Below, in pieces: positions 17,983 through 27,469 of a stretch of DNA of 64,000 nucleotides. The stretch comes from Dyadobacter psychrophilus (lineage in GTDB: Bacteria > Bacteroidota > Bacteroidia > Cytophagales > Spirosomataceae). The stretch spans positions 1,054,001 to 1,118,000 of the forward strand of contig NZ_FUZA01000002.1 of the NCBI RefSeq assembly GCF_900167945.1, written 5' to 3'. The number at the start of each line of letters is the position of its first letter. Position 1 is the stretch's first letter. The notes under the pieces were generated by a model. That model did not search any database, was not told the DNA's origin, and saw only the letters and a program-made list of their open reading frames with translations. Position numbers and translations under genes: made by a program.

Positions 17983-18032
17983 CAAAGTAAGCCTGCCGGA
18001 ATGAGCACATTACGTGACCTAGATCACATAAT
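17983..18032 (-). promoter_or_regulatory. Crp-type operator and -7 element for tautomerase-SDR-NMO operon
   Basis: A 24-bp dyad at 18009-18032 has the core GTGA-N6-TCAC with outer ATTA/TAAT arms, close to the Crp consensus TGTGA-N6-TCACA. On the minus strand a near-consensus -7, TTACTTTG (17990-17983), follows. Taking the start point a few bases past the -7, the dyad centre (18020/18021) falls near -42, the position used by class II activators. No good -33 is visible, as expected for an activator-dependent promoter. Confidence 0.65.
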
Positions 18033-18039
18033 GCAGGTG

Positions 18040-18618
18040 CTATCTGTGATTGTTGTAGAGGCGGCTGAGCGTCTCGCGGGATACGCCAAGATAAGCGGCA
18101 ATGAGGTGTTTGGGGACGAGGTTGTAAAGCTGTGGGTACAAGGATAGCAGTTCCTCGTAGCGGGCTTTGGTATCATTGTTCATGAAGGAAAGCAACCGTT
18201 TTTGCGAAGCCACATAACCCCTGTTCGTACGCCACCGGAAGAAATGTTCCAACTGATGCAGCTCGCTGCAAAGCTTTTCGCGGTCATGACTGGCAAGGCA
18301 AAGTACTTCGGCATTGGTAATGCAATCTACTGTGATTGTGGCGTTTGTGTGATTATACATGGCACCATAATCTGACGTCCACCAGGTTGGCATCGCGAAT
18401 TGAAGAATGTATGTTTTGATCTCGTCGTTGACAAAAAAAGCTTTCAGGCAGCCGGAAATCACGAAGTATTCGCATTCCACGGCCCGTCCGGGGCGGATAA
18501 GCGTTTCGCCTTTTTTGTAAGACTGAGGTTTGAAATGCGAGAAGAAGTAATCAAACTGCTCGTCTGTCAGACTTGCAGTCTGGGCAATGTGTTTTCTTAA
18601 AATTTCCTTCGCTTCCAT
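18040..18618 (-). CDS. Crp/Fnr-family transcriptional regulator
   Basis: 192 residues. An N-terminal cyclic-nucleotide-binding-like barrel ('YKKGETLIRPGRAVECEYFVISGCLKAFF') is followed by a dimer helix and a C-terminal HTH, 'HLIAAYLGVSRETLSRLYNN'. The recognition helix has the R-E-x-x-S-R pattern that reads GTGA half-sites in Crp. No N-terminal Cys cluster, so it is not an oxygen-sensing FeS Fnr. The GTGA-N6-TCAC dyad only 8 bp past its stop makes it the likely regulator of the following tautomerase operon, and read-through from its own promoter is also possible. Confidence 0.87.
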   Translation of the reverse strand: MEAKEILRKHIAQTASLTDEQFDYFFSHFKPQSYKKGETLIRPGRAVECEYFVISGCLKAFFVNDEIKTYILQFAMPTWWTSDYGAMYNHTNATITVDCITNAEVLCLASHDREKLCSELHQLEHFFRWRTNRGYVASQKRLLSFMNNDTKARYEELLSLYPQLYNLVPKHLIAAYLGVSRETLSRLYNNHR

Positions 18619-18661
18619 AGGGTTAATTGCTCTTTTTGCAGATCTGGCTTAAATTTAAATC

Positions 18662-18669
18662 CAAAAGTA
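18662..18669 (-). promoter_or_regulatory. -7 element TACTTTTG for Crp/Fnr gene
   Basis: Perfect TAnnTTTG on the minus strand 44 bp before the regulator's start; no convincing -33. Confidence 0.35.
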
Positions 18670-18699
18670 TTTTATATAATTAAATTGCGTTTTTAAAGC

Positions 18700-19872
18700 A
18701 TGCATTCTTTTTTATTCTTCATCGGGCTGGCTGTTATTTGCATTTCTTGTGGCAGAGAGCGTGAACCTTTGAAAAACAAGAAGAAAAATGAAGTCGAAAC
18801 AATCGAAGTGCTCGGCGCGCTGCCCAGGTTTGTAACAGATCCGCCAGGAAATAAATCGACCCCTGAGAAAGTCAGGCTGGGTAAGCTGCTATTTTTTGAT
18901 CCTATCTTGTCGGGGAATAAGGACGTTTCCTGCGCAACCTGCCATCAGCCCGAATTCAATTATGCAGAATTTCTGGAAACGTCCATTGGTGTGAACGGGC
19001 GTGGAACTGGCAGTAAACGGCAATTTTCCGAGCAGAATGACATTCCCTTTGTAAAAAGAAACTCGCAGAGCATTCTCAATACAGCATTCAATGGCATTAA
19101 AAATGGTGAAAGTTACCATGCCGAATCGGCGCCCATGTTCTGGGATCTGCGCGCCAAAGGCCTGGAAGAGCAGGCGCTCGTTCCGGTGCGGACTTTGGAG
19201 GAGATGCGCGGACATACATATCCGGAAGATAAGGTGATCGACGAAATCGTTGCGCGCATCAGGAAAATCCCGGCTTATGAAAGCTTGTTCCGTGAAGCCT
19301 TTACGGATGATAAGGACCCGGTTAATGTTGTGAATTTGTCCAAAGCCATTGCGTCCTACGAGCGTACGCTCATTGCCAACAACTCGCGCTTTGACCAATA
19401 TATGCGTGGCGACAGCAGCGCCCTGACAACCGGAGAAAAAGAAGGATTGAACCTCTTCCTGAAAACAGGCTGTGCCAAATGTCATTCGGGTCCCATGTTG
19501 TCAGACTACAAACTTCATACACTCGGCGTGCCCGACTCTCAGAACCGGGAGGAGACGGATGCCGGTGCCAATAATGATTACGCTTTCAGGACGCCTTCGC
19601 TGCGTAACCTGCGCTATACGGGGCCTTACATGCATAGCGGAAAATTTACGACGCTCGAACAAGTGTTACAGTTTTACGAAGACATTGCAGGAGGGAAAAT
19701 TCCAAATCCTAATATCAAACCTGCTCAAATCGACACATTAGCCACAAACATGGACGTCAATTTTAGGGATATTTCCAGGATCGTTGAATTTTTGAATGCA
19801 TTGAATGATGACAATTTTGATAAGTCCGTCCCGGAAAGCGTTCCCAGCGGCTTACCGGTAACCGGACTTTGA
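18700..19872 (+). CDS. Diheme cytochrome c peroxidase (MauG/CcpA family) lipoprotein
   Basis: 390 residues. The N-terminus ends in 'VICISCG', a lipobox with lipidation at Cys17, so it is probably membrane-tethered in the periplasm. Two heme sites are visible: CATCH at 78-82 and CAKCH at 258-262. 'LGKLLFFDPILSGNKDVSCATC' and 'LRNLRYTGPYMHSGKFTTLEQVL' are standard for bacterial cytochrome c peroxidases. It reduces H2O2 with electrons from small cytochromes, or, as in MauG relatives, oxidises another substrate. Confidence 0.9.
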   Translation: MHSFLFFIGLAVICISCGREREPLKNKKKNEVETIEVLGALPRFVTDPPGNKSTPEKVRLGKLLFFDPILSGNKDVSCATCHQPEFNYAEFLETSIGVNGRGTGSKRQFSEQNDIPFVKRNSQSILNTAFNGIKNGESYHAESAPMFWDLRAKGLEEQALVPVRTLEEMRGHTYPEDKVIDEIVARIRKIPAYESLFREAFTDDKDPVNVVNLSKAIASYERTLIANNSRFDQYMRGDSSALTTGEKEGLNLFLKTGCAKCHSGPMLSDYKLHTLGVPDSQNREETDAGANNDYAFRTPSLRNLRYTGPYMHSGKFTTLEQVLQFYEDIAGGKIPNPNIKPAQIDTLATNMDVNFRDISRIVEFLNALNDDNFDKSVPESVPSGLPVTGL

Positions 19873-19927
19873 GGTAGATCTGCTCTGCGAATTTCTTTAT
19901 CCTTTTGTCAAACCAAAATCAGATCCC

Positions 19928-20809
19928 ATGAATTATATGGACAGAAAGACGTTTCTGAAAGAATTATCCCTGCTGGCAGGCGCTTCTATCGTTTACGGAC
20001 AGGCGGGCGCAGCTGATCCTTCCTGGAAAAAGGCGAATTTCAAACTCGGATTTGTGACTTATCTGTGGGGAAAAGACTGGGACTTGCCAACATTGATCAA
20101 AAACTGCTCGGATACGAAAATCAATGGTGTTGAATTACGCGTGGAGCACGCCCATAAAGTAATGCCGGAACTGACGAAAGCAGAACGCATTGAAGTAAAA
20201 AAGAAATTTGCAGATAGTCCCGTAGAACTGATCGGTCTCGGCACCAACCAGCAGTACGATTATCCGGACCAGGCCAAATTGAATGCTTCCATCGAGCGTA
20301 CGAAAGAATTTATAAGGTTAAGCGCTGACGTTGGCGGTTCAGGCGTGAAGGTCAAGCCTAATGCGCTTCATGCGGATGTGCCTGTTGAAAAGACATTGGC
20401 CCAAATAGGAGCTGCACTGAGCGAGCTGGCCGCCTATGCAAAAGATTTCGGTCAGCAGATCAGGTTGGAGGTGCATGGAGAAAAAACGCAGGAACTGCCT
20501 AATATCAAGCAGATTATGGAATTTGCCAACAATCCGAACGCGAAGATCTGCTGGAATTGTAACAAAGAAGATTTGATAGGCGACGGTTTCCAGCACAATT
20601 TTGATCTGGTCAAAAGGTGGTTTGGTGACACTATTCACGTACGGGAATTGGATCGAACCGATTATCCCTACAAAGAACTGCTTGGTAACCTGGGCAAAAT
20701 GAATTACAAAGGTTGGGTGCTGCTCGAATGCCACACCAATCCCGAAGATAAAGTGAAGTCCATGATGGAGCAGCGCGCTGTTTTCGACCGGATGATCAAG
20801 GAGGTGTAA
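19928..20809 (+). CDS. Sugar phosphate isomerase/epimerase (xylose-isomerase-like TIM barrel), exported
   Basis: 293 residues; start at 19928 or at the Met three codons on. The N-terminus 'MDRKTFLKELSLLAGASIVYGQ' looks like an export signal, possibly Tat-like although only one Arg is present. The barrel has 'INGVELRVEHAHKVM', 'IRLEVHGEKTQELPNIKQIM', 'KICWNCNKEDLIGDGF' and 'GWVLLECHTNPEDKV', with the Glu/Asp/His residues that bind the metal in this family. The substrate is unknown. A similar exported paralogue-type gene lies at 51961. Overlaps the convergent 20796-22106 gene by 14 bp. Confidence 0.8.
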   Translation: MNYMDRKTFLKELSLLAGASIVYGQAGAADPSWKKANFKLGFVTYLWGKDWDLPTLIKNCSDTKINGVELRVEHAHKVMPELTKAERIEVKKKFADSPVELIGLGTNQQYDYPDQAKLNASIERTKEFIRLSADVGGSGVKVKPNALHADVPVEKTLAQIGAALSELAAYAKDFGQQIRLEVHGEKTQELPNIKQIMEFANNPNAKICWNCNKEDLIGDGFQHNFDLVKRWFGDTIHVRELDRTDYPYKELLGNLGKMNYKGWVLLECHTNPEDKVKSMMEQRAVFDRMIKEV

Positions 20810-22106
20810 GTTTCCCGGGGTCCATCTCAATCCGCCGACCGTCCCCATCCTTAAACCAGGTATCTTTCACGGCTGCTATGCCATGGAACCGATATTGCAG
20901 GCCTACGATCCCTGTCGGACTATTAGGAAAGGTGAACTTCAATGCCTCTTTATTATTGACCAAAATCCGCATATTCTTGTCTTTGCACGTGACACGCAGT
21001 TTTGTCCACTCGCTCAGGTTTGCTCCAAAGCCCGAGAGGTCGGCGAACTTGCTGTCGAACATTTTTCCTGCGACGTACATTTTCAGGTCTCCGATGCAAG
21101 CCGGGTTGGCCAGCGAAATGAAAACAATGTCGTCTTTGCATTGGATCAGTACTTCTACGGATTGGCACGAGTTGCTGCCTTCTTTGTAATCATTTCTTAA
21201 TGTCGTTTCAAATTCAAAGTTGTCGTTTTTTAACATGCCCATATCCCGCTGGTTGAATAGCCGGATTTTAGGAGTATTTGGTTTTAAATTGAAATTGTTC
21301 GCTTTCAGCAAAGCTTCATTGATCTCGATCCGGTCAGATTTTGTGATGTCTTTTTGTTTAAAATAAAATGGTTTGTCTTCAAGTTCAACCAGCCCAAGCC
21401 AGCCATCGGTTCCGATCTGCACCACGTGCCTTTTGACGACTTGTCCATCGACAATAAGCCTTGCATTGAAATAACCGGGATAATAGTAAATGGCCGAATG
21501 CTTGGTTTGCGTCTTCGGGACCAGCGTTTTCCGTTTAATGTCCCAGGTTTGAACAATGTATACAGAATCGGTTTTGGCGCGGGAAGCGTCATAAGTGAAA
21601 ACAACTGAATTCGGAACTCCCTTCGTTAGTACTTTGTCCGCTTTGAATGCAAAATGCGCCGGATCGACAGCCCCGGATCCCAGGACATTTTGATAAATAA
21701 AATAACCACCGATAATGATAAATAAAACCGCTGCAACCATCCAGGTAAGTGCTTTCGGTCTTTTCGTAATTACTGGCTGCGGCTCACTGGGTTCGTTTTT
21801 TTCGGGTGCGATTTCTGCCGGTGGAGGCGCGGTGCTTTGTTTTGCAAAATCTCGCCAATCGTCGTAGTCAGCGAAACGGGCCAGTGTGTTAAGCGTGGCT
21901 GTATTAGGCGCATGATCATATTTTATGCGTCCCCAAACCCTTTTTAATGTGGTTGTACTAAGCCGGACTTTTGTTTTTTCGAAGATCGCCTCACTCAGTT
22001 TTTCAAAATCGTAGTTAGACCAATCCTTGCTGTCGCCCCAAGCGAGCATTCCTTCTATCTTGTTCAGACAAGCCTTGATGAGATCCGTTTCAAAAGTATT
22101 TGACAT
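20796..22106 (-). CDS. Membrane-spanning protein: N-terminal HTH-like domain, TM helix, C-terminal LamG-like domain
   Basis: 436 residues. Residues ~20-95 ('FEKLSEAIFEKTKVRLSTTT', 'LKRVWGRIKYDHAPNTATL', 'NTLARFADYDDWRDFAKQ') resemble a small helical domain seen at the N-terminus of many Bacteroidota membrane proteins and look DNA-binding. A Pro/Glu-rich linker and one TM helix ('LTWMVAAVLFIIIGGYFIYQ', ~125-145) follow. The rest is beta-rich, with a C-terminal concanavalin/LamG-like stretch ('LSEWTKLRVTCKDKNMRILV', 'SPTGIVGLQYRFHG'). It may be a one-component sensor that binds a ligand in the periplasm. The architecture is visible; the function is inference. Confidence 0.6.
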   Translation of the reverse strand: MSNTFETDLIKACLNKIEGMLAWGDSKDWSNYDFEKLSEAIFEKTKVRLSTTTLKRVWGRIKYDHAPNTATLNTLARFADYDDWRDFAKQSTAPPPAEIAPEKNEPSEPQPVITKRPKALTWMVAAVLFIIIGGYFIYQNVLGSGAVDPAHFAFKADKVLTKGVPNSVVFTYDASRAKTDSVYIVQTWDIKRKTLVPKTQTKHSAIYYYPGYFNARLIVDGQVVKRHVVQIGTDGWLGLVELEDKPFYFKQKDITKSDRIEINEALLKANNFNLKPNTPKIRLFNQRDMGMLKNDNFEFETTLRNDYKEGSNSCQSVEVLIQCKDDIVFISLANPACIGDLKMYVAGKMFDSKFADLSGFGANLSEWTKLRVTCKDKNMRILVNNKEALKFTFPNSPTGIVGLQYRFHGIAAVKDTWFKDGDGRRIEMDPGKLTPP

Positions 22107-22144
22107 GGCCAGTTTAATTGCATTAACACAAGGCTCAAATCGGG

Positions 22145-22152
22145 CAAATCTA
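22145..22152 (-). promoter_or_regulatory. -7 element TAGATTTG for 20796-22106 gene
   Basis: Perfect TAnnTTTG on the minus strand 39 bp before the start; -33 not evident. Confidence 0.35.
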
Positions 22153-22261
22153 TTGAATCAGGTTCATCTGTTTTTGAAATATATAATAACTTATGGCGTG
22201 AACGGCCCTTATGATTGTCTTCTTTGCACAGTACGATTGTAGTCAGCGATATCTAGTTTTG

Positions 22262-23884
22262 ATGCATATAAAGACCATGAAAAATCATTCCAGTGCTTTC
22301 CCTGATGTTGCTATGCCTGCATATCCTGCTACGAATCTTCATAATGATCCGGTCATTGTGGCCGACGCTGCTTCGGCTGTTGTACAAACCCGTTGCGGAA
22401 AAGTAAGCGGTTACATTAGAAAGGGCATTTTCACCTTCAAGGGAATTCCATATGGCGAGGCAAAACGGTTCATGTCTGCTGTTAAGCCCGCATCCTGGGA
22501 AAATGTACGCAGTTGCCTGGCTTATGGCCCGACCTGCCCCACAACCCAGGCGCCCGATTTTACAGAAGAGCTTGAATTTGCTTTTCAGCCCAATCGAGGA
22601 TATCATGTTGATGAACAATGTCTTACATTGAATATTTGGAGTAAGAGCACGGACAGCAATGCGAAAAAACCGGTGATGGTTTGGCTGCATGGCGGCGGTT
22701 TTGCAAATGGTTCGGCGATTGAATTTCCTTCACAGGATGGCGAAAATCTGGCACGGAATGGCGACGTTGTGCTGGTTAGCCTCAATCACAGGATGAATGT
22801 TCTCGGATTCTTGGATTTGTCTGCTTATGCAGAAAAGTACAAACATTCATGCAATGCAGGCATGATGGACATAGTTTTAGCGCTGCAGTGGGTTCATGAA
22901 AATATTGCGAATTTTGGCGGAGATCCAGGTAATGTTACCATTTTTGGACAGTCTGGCGGCGGTTCAAAGGTAATGTGCCTGATGAATGCGCCATCGGCAA
23001 AAGGTTTGTTTCAAAAAGCAATTGTGCAGAGCGGCAGTTATCCCAATCATTTTACGGATAAGAACGTTTCCCGAAAAGTCGCTGCTGCCTTACTCGAAGA
23101 ATTAAAAATAGATCCCAAAAATGTGGAGGCACTGGAAACGATGCCTTACGAACAGTTGGCACATGCAGGAACTGCGGCACTGGCAAAAGTGCAGGCAGCG
23201 ATGAGTCCGCAAGAAGTTCCGGTTCTCGGTCTTGAATGGAACCCGGTCCTGGATGATGAATTTTTGCCTTATCAAATAGGCAGCTCCGTAGCCGCAGCGC
23301 TTTCTGCGGACATTCCGCTGCTGGTGGGCTCGGTTAAAAATGAATTCGTGCCTTTTGAAATGGATCTGCGAAAGGTTGCGAACAAAGATGCGCAAGCCAT
23401 ATTGCTGGAAAAATACGCGGACCAGACAGATGCCTATATCAATGCTTTGAAAATTGCATATCCGGGAGTAAAAGAGCCTTCTGAGCTTATTGACATAGAT
23501 TTTCTTTTCCGGCCTTTGGTCATTGACCAGGCTAATAAAAAGTTCGCGGATGGCGGTGCCCCGGTTTACACCTATCTTTTCACTTGGCAATCGCCGGTTT
23601 TGGACAAATCGCTCAGGGCGGTGCATTGTATGGATCTGCCTTTTGTTTTTGACAACATTGCCCTATGTGAACAAATGACCGGAGGAGGAGAACAGGCCCA
23701 TATTCTCGCTCAAAAAATAAGCCAGGCCTGGGTGCATTTTGCCTATACCGGAAATCCCAATCACACGACATTACCAAGCTGGCCAGCCTATAATCCCGAA
23801 AACGGCGCGGTAATGCTCTTTGATCATGAATGCGTTGTGAAAAATCATCCTGACAAAGCATTGCTAAGGATCTCGGCAAAATAA
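22262..23884 (+). CDS. Type B carboxylesterase
   Basis: 540 residues from the ATG at 22262; starts at 22211 or 22277 are also possible, and only the last ~490 residues are conserved-looking. Family hallmarks: 'FTFKGIPYGEAKRF', 'EQCLTLNIWSK', 'VMVWLHGGGFANGS' (oxyanion hole), 'NVTIFGQSGGGSKV' (nucleophile Ser in GQSGG, residue 231), and 'HCMDLPFVFDN' with the likely catalytic His. It hydrolyses carboxylic esters; the natural substrate is unknown. There is no clear signal peptide, so it is probably cytoplasmic, which is unusual for this group. Confidence 0.88.
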   Translation: MHIKTMKNHSSAFPDVAMPAYPATNLHNDPVIVADAASAVVQTRCGKVSGYIRKGIFTFKGIPYGEAKRFMSAVKPASWENVRSCLAYGPTCPTTQAPDFTEELEFAFQPNRGYHVDEQCLTLNIWSKSTDSNAKKPVMVWLHGGGFANGSAIEFPSQDGENLARNGDVVLVSLNHRMNVLGFLDLSAYAEKYKHSCNAGMMDIVLALQWVHENIANFGGDPGNVTIFGQSGGGSKVMCLMNAPSAKGLFQKAIVQSGSYPNHFTDKNVSRKVAAALLEELKIDPKNVEALETMPYEQLAHAGTAALAKVQAAMSPQEVPVLGLEWNPVLDDEFLPYQIGSSVAAALSADIPLLVGSVKNEFVPFEMDLRKVANKDAQAILLEKYADQTDAYINALKIAYPGVKEPSELIDIDFLFRPLVIDQANKKFADGGAPVYTYLFTWQSPVLDKSLRAVHCMDLPFVFDNIALCEQMTGGGEQAHILAQKISQAWVHFAYTGNPNHTTLPSWPAYNPENGAVMLFDHECVVKNHPDKALLRISAK

Positions 23885-23963
23885 ACTCCACACCAATAAT
23901 TATACAAACCACCGCCCGAATTGTGTAAAACTTTCCGGATCGCTCGATAATACATTTGTAAAA

Positions 23964-26219
23964 ATGAAAAGAGCAATGGAAACGACAATTGAAAACCATA
24001 TAAAACAGACCTTTCCCGTACTAGGCATGACGTGTGCCGCTTGTGCGGTGAGCGTTGAAAGCATGCTGAAATCTGTGAAAGGCGTCCACGATGCGGGCGT
24101 AAATTATGCAAACCAGACCGCCTGGGCCGATTATGATGATTCGGTAACCACCACAGAACTGCAAAATGCAGTGCGCGCGATAGGTTATGATCTGGTTGTG
24201 GACGTTGAAGATCCGCAGCAAGTGCAGCAAGAAGCGCAATTGGCACATTATAATGAATTGAAAAACAGGACGATCTGGGCTTCTGTACTTTCTTTGCCGA
24301 TCGTCATTATCGGAATGTTTTTTATGGAAGGTTCGGCGCGCGCGCTGCCTTACGGAAACTGGATCATGATGGCACTGGCGGCACCTGTTGTTTTTATTTT
24401 AGGTAGAAGTTTCTTTACGAATGCATTCAAACAAGCCAGGCACGGCAGGGCGAATATGGACACGCTGGTTGCTCTTAGTACGGGTATAGCGTTCATTTTT
24501 AGTGCTTTCAACACAATTTACCCAGAGTTCTGGCATGCACGCGGGCTGCATGCGCATGTGTATTTTGAAGCCGCTGCGGTGGTGATCGCATTCATTTCGC
24601 TGGGTAAACTAATGGAAGAAAAAGCGAAGTCAAACACTTCGTCGGCACTTAAAAAATTAATGGGGTTGCAGCCCAAAACGGTGACCATTATTCAGGACGG
24701 CATTGAAACCGAAATTCCTGTCGCAGAGGTGAAGGTAGGCCACATTATTGTCATCAAACCCGGCGAAAAAATTCCTGTCGACGGCGTTACGACAAACGGA
24801 AACTCATTTGTGGATGAAAGCATGATCAGCGGCGAGCCGGTTGCGGTGGAGAAAACCAAAGGAGAGAAAGTGTTTGCAGGAACCATCAACCAAAAGGGAA
24901 GCTTCGTTTTTGAAGCCAAAAAAGTGGGTGGGGACACCATTTTGGCGCAAATCATCAAAATGGTGCAACAGGCCCAAGGAAGTAAAGCGCCCGTGCAAAA
25001 GCTGGTCGATAAAATTGCCGGCATCTTCGTCCCTGTGGTCATTGTTATCGCGATCCTCACATTCGTTGCCTGGATGCTTCTGGGGGGTGAGAACGCATTT
25101 ACGCACGCATTACTGACGTCCGTTACCGTTCTTGTAATCGCATGTCCATGTGCGCTCGGCCTGGCAACGCCAACTGCGATAATGGTTGGAGTAGGGAAGG
25201 GTGCCGAAAATAATATTTTGATCAAAGATGCTGAAAGTCTGGAACTTGCGCATAAGGTGAATGCGATCATCCTCGATAAAACCGGGACGATTACGGAAGG
25301 AAAACCGGCGGTTACGCAGATAATTTGGGAAAAAGGAATTCCGGATCAATCAATTGCCGGGCAAGTTTTATTAGCCATGGAATCGCGCTCGGAACACCCG
25401 CTGGCCGAAGCTGTTGTCAACCGTTTGAAAAAAGAGCAGATCCAAAAAGCTCCTTTGCAATCATTTGACAGCATTACCGGCCAGGGTGTGCGGGCGGTGA
25501 GCAATGGGATTACTTATTTTGTGGGGAACAAGAATCTGATTTCGGCAGCTGCCGTGGTGATCAGTGAAGAACTCATCGCACTCGCGGAAAAATGGCAGCA
25601 GGACGCGCAGACGGTTGTCTATTTTGCCGACAACCGGAATGTGCTCGCCATCATTGCCATCGCAGATAAAGTTAAAGAAACTTCCAGGCAGGCCATTGCA
25701 AAATTACAGGATATGGGTATCGAAGTCTATATGCTAACGGGCGACAACAAGCAGACAGCCGCAGCGGTGGCAGGCCAAATTGGCTTGCATCATTACAAAG
25801 CCGAGGTAATGCCGTCCGAAAAAGCAGCCTTTGTAAAACAATTGCAAGCAGAAGGCAAAATTGTAGCGATGGTTGGTGACGGGATTAATGATAGCCACGC
25901 ACTCGCCCAGGCCGACGTGAGCATTGCGATGGGAAAAGGATCGGACATTGCTATGGATGTTGCCAAAATGACATTGATCACCTCCGATCTGAACATGATC
26001 CCGAAAGCGTTAAAACTTTCTTCGAAAACCGTTAAAACGATCAGACAAAACCTTTTCTGGGCGTTTATCTATAACCTGATCGGCATTCCGGTCGCTGCGG
26101 GTGTGCTGTATTCCGTGAATGGATTTCTGCTCGATCCCATGCTTGCGGGCGCTGCTATGGCACTAAGTTCTGTGTCGGTTGTGGGGAACAGCCTGCGTTT
26201 GAAGGCGATGAAATTGTAG
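23964..26219 (+). CDS. copA: Copper-translocating P1B-type ATPase
   Basis: 751 residues. One N-terminal heavy-metal domain with GMTCAAC (21-27), eight-helix P1B topology, actuator motif 'SMISGEPVAV', the Cu+ transport motif 'ACPCALGLATP' (CPC at 394-396), phosphorylation site 'DKTGTITEG' (Asp438), 'SEHPLAEA' (His478-Pro479) and hinge 'MVGDGINDSHALAQADV'. The CPC motif and second-site residues in the last helices ('MALSSVSVVGNSLRL') are typical of Cu+ exporters. Start at 23964 or the Met four codons later. No CueR/CsoR regulator or copper chaperone gene is adjacent. Confidence 0.92.
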   Translation: MKRAMETTIENHIKQTFPVLGMTCAACAVSVESMLKSVKGVHDAGVNYANQTAWADYDDSVTTTELQNAVRAIGYDLVVDVEDPQQVQQEAQLAHYNELKNRTIWASVLSLPIVIIGMFFMEGSARALPYGNWIMMALAAPVVFILGRSFFTNAFKQARHGRANMDTLVALSTGIAFIFSAFNTIYPEFWHARGLHAHVYFEAAAVVIAFISLGKLMEEKAKSNTSSALKKLMGLQPKTVTIIQDGIETEIPVAEVKVGHIIVIKPGEKIPVDGVTTNGNSFVDESMISGEPVAVEKTKGEKVFAGTINQKGSFVFEAKKVGGDTILAQIIKMVQQAQGSKAPVQKLVDKIAGIFVPVVIVIAILTFVAWMLLGGENAFTHALLTSVTVLVIACPCALGLATPTAIMVGVGKGAENNILIKDAESLELAHKVNAIILDKTGTITEGKPAVTQIIWEKGIPDQSIAGQVLLAMESRSEHPLAEAVVNRLKKEQIQKAPLQSFDSITGQGVRAVSNGITYFVGNKNLISAAAVVISEELIALAEKWQQDAQTVVYFADNRNVLAIIAIADKVKETSRQAIAKLQDMGIEVYMLTGDNKQTAAAVAGQIGLHHYKAEVMPSEKAAFVKQLQAEGKIVAMVGDGINDSHALAQADVSIAMGKGSDIAMDVAKMTLITSDLNMIPKALKLSSKTVKTIRQNLFWAFIYNLIGIPVAAGVLYSVNGFLLDPMLAGAAMALSSVSVVGNSLRLKAMKL

Positions 26220-26337
26220 GTTTCCGCATGGAAATGATTGAAACAAATTAGAACCAAAAAATGCGGAGGCCCGTTGTAAAAATGTGTATTTGCTTCATCG
26301 CAATGCACATTTTGAACGTTCAGTTATTCGCACCTTA

Positions 26338-27465
26338 ATGAATTCAATCCTTAATAAGAAATACGACAAACCGGTAATTAAGAAAAACCAGCCGGACGAC
26401 TCCTATAAATTTCAGCCACTGCCTTCTCCAACGGGAAAATATCCCTATCACCTTGATTTAGAATCAATTCAAACATTAAATGATCGGGACAAGCTGGCAT
26501 TTCACATGCTGGGAGACACCGGTAGTATTCGCAATCCCGATTTTCAAAAGCTCGTGGTGGCCGAAATGATCAAACAATATCAGCAAACGGATGGAACAGG
26601 GAAGGAACCTATGTTTTTGTATCATTTGGGCGACATTGTTTACAACTTCGGTGAAGCCAGTCAGTATAAAAGGCAATTTTTTGAACCTTACCAAAAATAT
26701 CCGGGACCCATATTTGCGATTCCCGGAAACCATGACAGCGATGTGAACCCCGATAGCCGGGTTTCCTATAAAAGTCTGGATCCGTTCCGGGCTGTGTTTT
26801 GTGATAAGCAGCCGCAGACAGTGGCTTTCAGCGGGGGTGCGGAACGGAAAAGCATGACACAACCCAATGTTTTCTGGTCGCTTATCACACCTGTTGCGCG
26901 CATTATTGGCATGTACGGCAATGTGACGAAGTTTGGTGTGATCACGCCAGACCAGCGGAAGTGGTTAATAGAGGAGCTACGGAATGCTGATGCCGAACGT
27001 CCCGACAAAGCAATCATCCTTTGCGTTCACCATGCGCCGTATTCTGCCGATGTGAATCACGGATCCAGCCTGCCAATGATCCAGTTTTTTGATGGCGTTT
27101 TCGAACAGACCGGCGTGCGGCCCGACATTGTTTTCAGTGGCCACGTCCATAATTACCAGCGTTTTTCGAAGCGCTATTTTGATGGAAAAACGGTTCCATT
27201 TATTGTTGCAGGCGGTGGTGGTTACGATGAATTGCATCCTGTGGCCTCTATTTCAGATAGTCGTTTTACGGGAAACAATGCAGCTTTCAATCATGTCACG
27301 CTTGAAAATTACTGTGATAACAAACACGGATTTTTGAAGGTTTCCCTCGAAAGGGCCGGAAAAGGCATCCGTATCACCAGCGAATTTTACACCCTTCCAC
27401 ATGAAAAAAGGGTCGAACCAGGAATGAATGCTATCCTGGCCGACCGCTTTATTTTGGAAACTTAA
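26338..27465 (+). CDS. Calcineurin-like metallophosphoesterase
   Basis: 375 residues from the ATG at 26338; a GTG at 26284 would add 18 poorly supported residues. The metallophosphoesterase motifs are in order: 'MLGDTGS', 'HLGDIVYNFGE', 'PGNHDSD', 'CVHHAPYSADV' and 'SGHVHNYQRFSK', giving the two-metal site. The layout resembles the purple-acid-phosphatase-like branch. No signal peptide is seen. Substrate unknown. Convergent with the large dehydrogenase fusion, only 4 bp apart. Confidence 0.85.
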   Translation: MNSILNKKYDKPVIKKNQPDDSYKFQPLPSPTGKYPYHLDLESIQTLNDRDKLAFHMLGDTGSIRNPDFQKLVVAEMIKQYQQTDGTGKEPMFLYHLGDIVYNFGEASQYKRQFFEPYQKYPGPIFAIPGNHDSDVNPDSRVSYKSLDPFRAVFCDKQPQTVAFSGGAERKSMTQPNVFWSLITPVARIIGMYGNVTKFGVITPDQRKWLIEELRNADAERPDKAIILCVHHAPYSADVNHGSSLPMIQFFDGVFEQTGVRPDIVFSGHVHNYQRFSKRYFDGKTVPFIVAGGGGYDELHPVASISDSRFTGNNAAFNHVTLENYCDNKHGFLKVSLERAGKGIRITSEFYTLPHEKRVEPGMNAILADRFILET

Positions 27466-27469
27466 AATC

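Noticed and set aside
23951-23958. Perfect -7 TACATTTG just before copA
   Set aside because: Only 5 bp before the ATG, leaving no room for a leader, and no -33 at a valid distance.
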